Source: JAAEQG01 sp023133475
Lineage (GTDB): Bacteria > Planctomycetota > Phycisphaerae > UBA1845
Length of the DNA stretch: 9,222 nt
Assembly: GCA_030631415.1 (NCBI GenBank)
Contig: DAOVLE010000211.1
Span: 1-9,222 of the forward strand
Direction: 5' to 3'
In this document: piece after piece, positions 4,572-9,222 of the stretch
How positions within the stretch are numbered: position 1 is the stretch's first letter
Layout: every line of letters starts with the position of its first letter
Notes under the pieces: generated by a model
Told to the model about the DNA's origin: nothing
Database searches by the model: none
Seen by the model: only the letters and a program-made list of their open reading frames with translations
Program-made: the position numbers and the translations under genes

Positions 4572-6770
4572 TCATACGCAGACCGCGGTGCCCGGCGCAA
4601 GGCAAATGACCGAGTCCGAGCCCACCTCGTGATGCTCCGCACACTCCTTACCCGTCTTCGGGTCGGTCCGCACCAAGCGCCACTTATCACATGATTCGCC
4701 GAGAACATCTGTCACGTCAAGCTCGATCGTGCGACGCAGATGGTTCATCACGAAGCCGTCGCAGGCCAAACCAACCACGTGCTCCAGCGTGCCGGCAGCC
4801 AGATCGCTCCGACGGATGGAGTCGGCGGTTAGATGAGCCCAACCTCGCGGCAATTCGATCCGCACCAGGTCCGCACCCGCCTCGAGAGCCGACCGGTGAA
4901 ACCGGCCCTGGAAAGCAGCCTCGTCAACCACGACCTCAGGGCTAAACTCCGCACAGCGCCAAGCCAAACCATCGGCGTCGTTGGCCGACCCACCGGGCAC
5001 GGTGGTGTAAGCCAAAAAGCGGCAGGGGGCCATGGCGCCGGCCAGTACCGGCAAGGCTCGGGCACAACGCTCGAACAGGGGGCTCTGCCGGGCGAAGACG
5101 ACGCGAAGACGATGGTCCACAGCGGCGGTGATGTCGATGACTACCCGAGTTTTGCCCGGCTGGAAGTCTGCGTATTCGCGTCGTGGGGGACCGGTGCAGG
5201 CGGTCAACCCGATCGCCCCATTCCAATTGCGATGCAGCGGCAGCCAGAACACCCGAAAACGCCCCATCAGCTCGTGGGTATAGGGGCATACGAAGGGGGC
5301 CGGCCTGACCAGCCGCTTGAGCCACAAAAACGTCCCATAAATCCCATCCTCGTCACCTGAGCACAATCCGCTACGGATCACCACCGCCGGGCGTTGAGGC
5401 ATCAAGAGATTCGACGATTCGTAGTCAGGGCCTAAACGAACCACCACGCCCTCAACCGAATCCTCGGACCGGTCGATGCCCAGGCAGTCATAGGCTTCAA
5501 AACGCGCCTGTAGCTCCATCAACTCCTGGTGAAAGTCGTGTTCGCCGGCGGCTGGGCTGACGAACTGGCCCAGCCTGTGCTGTGATCCGCCGAGCATGTT
5601 CAGCAGCAGAACCGCCGTCGTGTGCGGTTCCCCAAGCGTCGTCGGGGACGGTTCGAGCGCGTCGAGGTCGCAGACGATCACCGCCCCATTGCCCGTTGTC
5701 TTGAACAGCCCGATCGGCTTGTCCATGGTCTTGTCGGCGTTGGTAACCGAGGTCAGGAAAACCTCGTACCGGTGACGTTTGCGGAAATCGTGGAAGTCGC
5801 GGGTGGTGCAAAACTGGCGTTGGGCAAAGCCGGTCGGGTCCTCTCCGACACCGGCAAATGGCAGAATGTCGTGCAATGCGAACCCGGCTGTGATGAAGCA
5901 GCCGTAAACCACCGTGGCGTGTATTGGGTCGTCCTGTTGCTCGACGGTTTTGATTTCCAATCGGGGCTTGGCAAGGCGGGCGAAGGCGTTGAGTGATATC
6001 ACCACGATCCGGTTGCGGGCCAATTCCTCCAACTGCATCACGGAGCGCACGCCCGACGGCGGCGTGTCGCCCGGGATCAAGATCGCGTCTGCTCTCACCC
6101 GTTGAATGTTGGGCTGCTCGGCCGGCAGCACTCGAACGTTTGGGGCTGCAAAGTGGGCCTGCAAAACCTCGACCAGCGATGGGCAAGCGTCGATCGCACC
6201 GCACACCACCACCCGTCGCACAGCCCGCGGGGGTTGCTCTTCGGCGTAGGCCGGCGGGGGGACCGCCAGAATATGGGAACAGGCATCCACCTCCAAAATT
6301 GCCATCAACCGCACATCATGAACCCGCGCCCAGCCGGAAGCCTTCACCAGCCCAATGCGAATCTCCAGGCGTCGGGTGTTGGCTGGGGTCTTGAAGTATC
6401 CTCGCATGGTCAGGATTTTCGATGCCCGCTGCACCGGGGCGAATTGCAGAGCCTCGCCCGCGGGAGCATCCTCCCCGTAAGGCTGAACTGCCAGAATCAG
6501 GCCCCCACCAACATCCGACGGTATGCAATCGCACTCGATGTCCGCCTCGATACGATGATGTTCGCCGGCTTTGCACCGGAGAGTTTGAGCCCAGACAGCG
6601 TTTTGCTCAGCCTGCTCCGATTCGATGAGCATGACCCGGTCAGCTTGCCCGTTCGTTGAGGGCTCGTGTTTCCACCGGGCAGCCTCCCCATCGGCACACC
6701 AACTCCAAGACCGCGGCGACTTCTTCCCCACTGCAAATCGGGGGTTTTTCACGATGTTGAGTTCGTCCAA
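4572..6770 (-). CDS. Large protein of unknown function, jelly-roll-like N-terminus
   Basis: I do not recognise this protein of about 732 residues. Residues 1-160 open with DELNIVKNPRFA, then an aromatic-rich WSW and a run of beta strands ending near GWARVHDVRLM, resembling a carbohydrate-binding or discoidin-type beta-sandwich. Residues 183-395 look alpha/beta: a strand RRVVVCG, then ADAILIPGD, then NRIVVISLN, then GNGAVIVCDLDA. This is reminiscent of the glutamine-amidotransferase-like (ThuA or galactosidase-associated) fold, but I see no catalytic Cys-His pair I trust. Residues 440-730 are a further mixed domain rich in Trp, Arg and Cys with no motif I know. There is no signal peptide or membrane segment, so it is probably cytoplasmic. 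I start at the TTG at 6770 because GAGGAGG (6779-6785) lies eight bases upstream; the TTG at 6797 has no such site. It is a single gene flanked by two copies of the 142-bp palindromic element. Confidence 0.8.
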   Translation of the reverse strand: MDELNIVKNPRFAVGKKSPRSWSWCADGEAARWKHEPSTNGQADRVMLIESEQAEQNAVWAQTLRCKAGEHHRIEADIECDCIPSDVGGGLILAVQPYGEDAPAGEALQFAPVQRASKILTMRGYFKTPANTRRLEIRIGLVKASGWARVHDVRLMAILEVDACSHILAVPPPAYAEEQPPRAVRRVVVCGAIDACPSLVEVLQAHFAAPNVRVLPAEQPNIQRVRADAILIPGDTPPSGVRSVMQLEELARNRIVVISLNAFARLAKPRLEIKTVEQQDDPIHATVVYGCFITAGFALHDILPFAGVGEDPTGFAQRQFCTTRDFHDFRKRHRYEVFLTSVTNADKTMDKPIGLFKTTGNGAVIVCDLDALEPSPTTLGEPHTTAVLLLNMLGGSQHRLGQFVSPAAGEHDFHQELMELQARFEAYDCLGIDRSEDSVEGVVVRLGPDYESSNLLMPQRPAVVIRSGLCSGDEDGIYGTFLWLKRLVRPAPFVCPYTHELMGRFRVFWLPLHRNWNGAIGLTACTGPPRREYADFQPGKTRVVIDITAAVDHRLRVVFARQSPLFERCARALPVLAGAMAPCRFLAYTTVPGGSANDADGLAWRCAEFSPEVVVDEAAFQGRFHRSALEAGADLVRIELPRGWAHLTADSIRRSDLAAGTLEHVVGLACDGFVMNHLRRTIELDVTDVLGESCDKWRLVRTDPKTGKECAEHHEVGSDSVICLAPGTAVCV

Positions 6771-6778
6771 GGGATTCG

Positions 6779-6785
6779 CCTCCTC
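6779..6785 (-). promoter_or_regulatory. Shine-Dalgarno site that sets a TTG start
   Basis: On the minus strand GAGGAGG is followed by eight bases and then TTG at 6770. This is the strongest ribosome-binding site near the start of the large unknown gene and favours the TTG at 6770 over the TTG at 6797. An ATG at 6790 is out of frame. Confidence 0.6.
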
Positions 6786-6875
6786 GTCATCCGTCAAGCC
6801 AAGTGGAGAAGTGTACTACAGACAAACGCTGAAATCGAGAGTTCGGGGATTTGAAGGTTTAAGAATCCAGTCTTC

Positions 6876-6905
6876 TGTAGGGTGGGTGGAGCTTCGCGGA
6901 GCGAG
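6876..6905. repeat. Solitary arm of the long-form palindromic element
   Basis: Bases 6879-6905 match the reverse complement of the right arm of the 4174-4260 element at 26 of 27 positions, and the three bases before it (TGT) also precede the left arm of that element. The copy stops within the arm, so this is a truncated element. About 35 bases further right begins the second 142-bp palindrome. Confidence 0.75.
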
Positions 6906-6940
6906 CCCCGGGGTAAGGCGGCAAGCTCAGGCAAGCCGTC

Positions 6941-7082
6941 GCGCTACGCCCGGCATTTATGCCGGGTGAGAAGGCCGAACGAAGAATCCCCCCCGTTCCG
7001 CCCCGCCGCCGAAGGCGGCGGGGCGGAACGGGGAGGTAAAGGCAACCACTCCAATACCCGGCATAAATGCCGGGCCTAGCGC
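6941..7082. repeat. Nested palindromic element, copy 2 (142 bp)
   Basis: The outer arms 6941-6967 and 7056-7082 are reverse complements at 26 of 27 positions and carry the same CCCGGCAT-TT-ATGCCGGG hairpin as copy 1. The inner stem, 6991-7010 with 7014-7033, is perfect over 20 bp and has the same GAA loop. The ten bases next to the loop match copy 1, but the lower stem differs in sequence and remains fully paired. The total length equals that of copy 1 although the inner stem is shorter, because the spacers are longer. Confidence 0.92.
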
Positions 7083-7114
7083 AAAACTACCGCTACGAAA
7101 CCCGCGCGATGCCG

Positions 7115-7135
7115 AAAAGGCGGGTAGAACCCGCC
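7115..7135 (-). terminator. Probable intrinsic terminator of comM
   Basis: Read on the minus strand, a 7-bp GC-rich stem (GGCGGGT, loop TCT, ACCCGCC) starts directly after the comM stop codon and is followed at once by TTTTC. The T-run is short, so termination may be incomplete. The hairpin is the same repeat unit as the 7119-7139 entry and appears to have taken on this role. Confidence 0.45.
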
Positions 7136-7139
7136 CTAC
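7119..7139. repeat. Short-form GGYGGGT hairpin overlapping the comM stop
   Basis: GGCGGGT (7119-7125), loop AGA and ACCCGCC (7129-7135) form a perfect stem, followed by the family end CTAC. The CTA of that end is the reverse complement of the comM stop codon TAG, so the repeat sits exactly at the end of the gene. Confidence 0.75.
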
Positions 7140-8665
7140 AGTTGCCGGTCGAGGCGGCGGTAGTGGATGGCTTCGGATACGTGTTCGGCAGTGATTTCGG
7201 CGATTCCAGCCAGGTCGGCGATGGTGCGGCTGATACGCAACACCTTGTCGTGGGCGCGGGCGGACAGGCCTAACTCGGTCATCGCCTGCCGGAGAACCAA
7301 CTCGCCGGCCTGGTCCAGCTTGCATAACTTGCGAATTTGTCTTGTCCCCATAACACCGTTGGTTATGCGCCCGTCCTGCCCGAATCGCTCGTGCTGACGT
7401 GCCCGCGCTGCCAACACCTGCTCACGCATGCTCGCCGAGGGGGTCCCCATCCGCTCGGAACGCAACTCACTGAACGCCACCGCGGGAACCTCGATGTGGA
7501 TGTCAATGCGATCGATCAGAGGGCCGCTGATCCGGGCCAGGTATTTGTCAATTTGCAGCGGGCTGCACTTGCACGGTTTGCTCGGGTCGGTGAAGTATCC
7601 GCAGGGACAGGGGTTCATGGCTGCGATCAGCAGGAATGATGCGGGAAACCTCGTGGTGCTATGTGCTCGTGCGATGGTCACATCGCCGTCTTCGAGCGGT
7701 TGACGCAATGCCTCCAACGCGCTGCGCGAAAACTCGGGAAACTCATCCAGGAACAAAACGCCATGATGAGCCAGTGAAACCTCACCCGCCTGAGGGATGC
7801 TTCCACCACCGACCAACGCCGGGGTGCTGGCTGAATGGTGCGGCGACCGCACCGGCCTGGTGGCCAACAATGCCATCCCCGCCCGCAACTCGCCGGCCAC
7901 CGAATGGATGCGGGTGGTCTCCAACGACTCTTCCAGGGTCAAAAACGGCAGGATAGTCGGCAACCGCTTGGCCAACATGGTCTTGCCCGACCCCGGAGGC
8001 CCGACCAGCAACACGTTATGACGACCCGCCGCCGCAATGATCATTGCCCGTTTGGCCGCTTCCTGCCCTCGGACATCGGCGAAATCACAATCGTACGCGG
8101 AAGCCGTTGCGAAAACCTCATCCAGGGCGATCTCCACCGGTTCGATGGGAAGCTGGCCTGCAAGGAACCCCAATGCCTGCGTCAAAGAACTTACCGGGAT
8201 CACCTCCAGCCCGTCCACCACCCCCGCCTCCGGAGCGTTCTCTTCCGGGACGATGATCCCTTTGAAGCCTTCCTCCTTGGCGAGTAGCGCGGCGGACAGC
8301 ACCCCCTTCACCAGCCGTATCCGCCCGTCAAGAGCCAGTTCGCCGATCACCAGATAACGCCCAAGCTGGTCCGATATAACCTCGCCGTTGGCAAAGACGA
8401 TCCCCAACGCAATCGGCAGATCGAAGATTGGGCCTTCCTTGCGGATGTCCGCCGGAGCCAGATTGATCACCGTCTTATACCGTGGAAAACCGTACCCGGA
8501 GTTCTGAATCGCGCTGCGCACCCGCTCGATGCTCTCTTTAACCGCCGCATCGGGCAAGCCCACAACCGCCGTCCCGGAGAAACCGTGTGGGGAAACGTCC
8601 ACCTCGACCTCGATGGGAACAGCTTCGATACCGCAAAAAGCTACGCTATGCAATCGGGCGATCAT
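7136..8665 (-). CDS. comM: ComM/YifB-family Mg-chelatase-like AAA+ ATPase
   Basis: This 509-residue protein has the full length and layout of ComM/YifB, a ring-forming helicase that in naturally transformable bacteria helps branch migration during integration of foreign DNA. The N-terminal Lon-protease-like domain covers about 1-175 (MIARLHSVAFCGIEA at the start, GLPDAAVKES at 36-45, NLAPADIRKEGPIFDLPIA at 68-86). The AAA+ core follows, with Walker A GPPGSGKT at 222-229 and Walker B GVLFLDEFPEF at 302-312. The paired NPCPCGY and PCKC cysteines are at 351-367 and GPLIDRIDIH is at 381-390. The C-terminal lid ends in YRRLDRQL. All key residues are present and the gene looks intact. The ATG at 8665 matches the family start but has no Shine-Dalgarno. 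The stop codon lies inside a repeat hairpin. The family is widespread outside competent bacteria, so competence cannot be inferred from it alone. Confidence 0.97.
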   Translation of the reverse strand: MIARLHSVAFCGIEAVPIEVEVDVSPHGFSGTAVVGLPDAAVKESIERVRSAIQNSGYGFPRYKTVINLAPADIRKEGPIFDLPIALGIVFANGEVISDQLGRYLVIGELALDGRIRLVKGVLSAALLAKEEGFKGIIVPEENAPEAGVVDGLEVIPVSSLTQALGFLAGQLPIEPVEIALDEVFATASAYDCDFADVRGQEAAKRAMIIAAAGRHNVLLVGPPGSGKTMLAKRLPTILPFLTLEESLETTRIHSVAGELRAGMALLATRPVRSPHHSASTPALVGGGSIPQAGEVSLAHHGVLFLDEFPEFSRSALEALRQPLEDGDVTIARAHSTTRFPASFLLIAAMNPCPCGYFTDPSKPCKCSPLQIDKYLARISGPLIDRIDIHIEVPAVAFSELRSERMGTPSASMREQVLAARARQHERFGQDGRITNGVMGTRQIRKLCKLDQAGELVLRQAMTELGLSARAHDKVLRISRTIADLAGIAEITAEHVSEAIHYRRLDRQL

Positions 8666-8674
8666 CGCAGCGGC

Positions 8675-8680
8675 ATTGTA
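8675..8680 (-). promoter_or_regulatory. Possible -10 box for a leaderless comM transcript
   Basis: TACAAT on the minus strand ends nine bases before the comM ATG. Transcription started from it would begin at or within a few bases of the ATG. This fits the lack of a ribosome-binding site. I find no convincing -35 at the usual distance, so this is weak. Confidence 0.25.
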
Positions 8681-8738
8681 ACGCCCACAGCCGCCACCCG
8701 CCAGCCGCTCGTGGGGCAGGTTTCACCCGCCGGATAAT

Positions 8739-8816
8739 AAGTCCAAAGTCCCTGGTCCAAAGTCCAAAGTCAGAAACCAACGGGACTTTGGACCTTGGAC
8801 CTTGGACTTTGGACTT
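8739..8816. repeat. Inverted repeat built from GTCCAAAGTCC units
   Basis: The arms 8739-8771 and 8784-8816 are reverse complements at 30 of 33 positions with a 12-base loop. Each arm is made of short tandem variants of GTCCAAAGTC or GTCCAAGGTC, so it combines direct and inverted repetition. It lies in the divergent spacer between comM and the zinc-ribbon gene. Apart from this and the next hairpin I see no feature in 8681-8939. Confidence 0.85.
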
Positions 8817-8826
8817 GTCCTTGGAT

Positions 8827-8846
8827 GGTGGGTTCCACCCACCCTA
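8827..8846. repeat. Short-form GGYGGGT hairpin, T/A variant
   Basis: GGTGGGT (8827-8833), loop TCC and ACCCACC (8837-8843) form a perfect stem followed by CTA. Compared with the copies at 3573 and 7119, the third base pair is T-A rather than C-G, so the stem is preserved by a paired change. It equals an arm of the 87-bp element with its inner 20 bases missing. Confidence 0.7.
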
Positions 8847-8939
8847 CTAAAGAAGAGCGGTGTTGGCGACGATAACAACCATGCAAACCGGTGATGAACA
8901 TGTCACCGGCAGTTGTTGTGGCTGAGTTCGACAAACATT

Positions 8940-9140
8940 ATGCCTATCACATTGCTTTGCCCAAATTTGCGTTGTCGGGCTGTCTTGACAGTTCCTGATG
9001 GTGTGCGTGGAAAGAAGGTGCGCTGTAGTCAATGCGGCACCTCGTTCCTGGTGCCTCCCGGAAATGCGACGAGCAAGAAGGGGGCAAACGCCAGCCTGGA
9101 GAAGTCCACACCCGATAACAATGTCAGCGACGTGACGTAA
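8940..9140 (+). CDS. Small planctomycete-type zinc-ribbon protein
   Basis: This 66-residue protein carries one zinc ribbon: CPNLRC (C-x4-C) at 7-12 and CSQC (C-x2-C) at 29-32, separated by AVLTVPDGVRGKKVR and followed by GTSFLVP. This segment is common at the N-terminus of larger planctomycete proteins, where it may mediate protein or nucleic-acid contacts. Here it is followed only by a polar, probably disordered tail (Ser, Lys, Asn, Asp) and a TAA stop, so it is either a free-standing zinc ribbon or a remnant of a longer gene. I start at the ATG at 8940, directly before PITLLCP; in-frame TTG codons at 8913 and 8916 would add unlikely residues. No clear Shine-Dalgarno precedes the ATG. It is the only plus-strand gene seen. 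The domain call is good; the cellular role is unknown. Confidence 0.7.
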   Translation: MPITLLCPNLRCRAVLTVPDGVRGKKVRCSQCGTSFLVPPGNATSKKGANASLEKSTPDNNVSDVT

Positions 9141-9185
9141 CCGCCGATTCAGCAACCTTAGAAGGTAAACATTCAGTAAACCCGT

Positions 9186-9220
9186 CCAGCCTGTTGTACC
9201 GCCGGCATCCTGCCGGCTGG
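9186..9220. repeat. Hairpin repeat at the right edge (GCCGGCA family)
   Basis: GCCGGCA (9201-9207) and TGCCGGC (9211-9217) pair perfectly around TCC. CCAGCC at 9186-9191 and GGCTGG at 9215-9220 form an alternative outer pairing. It lies downstream of the zinc-ribbon gene, about 60 bases after its stop, and the window ends two bases later, so any T-run beyond it cannot be judged. Confidence 0.6.
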
Positions 9221-9222
9221 AA

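Larger units (their letters stand above)
6771..7135. other. Gene-free spacer of about 365 bases filled by repeats
   Basis: Between the comM stop and the start of the large unknown gene I see no coding sequence. From right to left on the plus strand it holds the short hairpin at 7119-7135, the 142-bp nested palindrome at 6941-7082 and the half-element at 6876-6905. A CCCCGGGG palindrome at 6906-6913 directly abuts the half-element. The remaining 6771-6875 should contain the promoter of the large gene, but I cannot place it. Confidence 0.65.

Noticed and set aside
5497..6204. Minus-strand open frame of 235 codons overlapping the large unknown gene
   Set aside because: It is an Arg/Pro-rich alternative frame fully inside a longer gene with better composition.
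8847..9155. Minus-strand open frame of 102 codons opposite the zinc-ribbon gene
   Set aside because: It has no domain, and the plus strand encodes a recognisable zinc ribbon across the same bases.

Overview
The window most likely comes from a member of the Planctomycetota, perhaps a Phycisphaerae-like lineage. This is an inference from three things: a small zinc-ribbon protein of a type I know mainly from planctomycetes (8940-9140), moderately GC-rich coding sequence with several weak or non-canonical starts, and intergenic spaces packed with short palindromic repeats. I see no rRNA, tRNA, CRISPR array, integrase or transposase gene.

Layout, left to right. Six of the seven genes lie on the minus strand. 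(1) 115-2534 is a two-gene unit read right to left: a sucrose-phosphate-synthase-like GT4 glycosyltransferase (765-2534), then a uridine-kinase-like P-loop kinase (115-768), with an ATGA start/stop overlap. (2) 2535-2857 has no gene and holds a cluster of inverted repeats. (3) 2858-3352 is a GNAT acetyltransferase. (4) 3353-3603 has no gene and holds three short hairpins. (5) 3604-4284 encodes a small secreted lipoprotein whose signal-peptide region is interrupted, in frame, by an 87-bp palindromic element. (6) 4377-4522 is a nested palindrome of 142 bp core length. (7) 4572-6770 is a large protein I do not recognise, with a carbohydrate-binding-like N-terminus. (8) 6771-7135 has no gene; it holds half of the lipoprotein-type element and a second 142-bp nested palindrome. 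(9) 7136-8665 is a ComM/YifB AAA+ ATPase. (10) 8666-8939 has no gene and holds two inverted repeats. (11) 8940-9140 is the zinc-ribbon protein, the only plus-strand gene. The right edge ends in another hairpin.

How the genes relate. Only the glycosyltransferase and the kinase are clearly coupled; they probably act in one sugar-nucleotide or glycoside pathway. The others look like independently transcribed single genes separated by repeat-rich spacers.

The most interesting signal is in the repeats. There are several distinct palindrome families, and some have copies whose stems differ in sequence but remain perfectly paired. One family has entered a coding region without breaking the frame, and another copy supplies the stop codon of comM and a terminator-like hairpin. 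This resembles REP/BIME or Rickettsia palindromic element biology, in families I cannot name.
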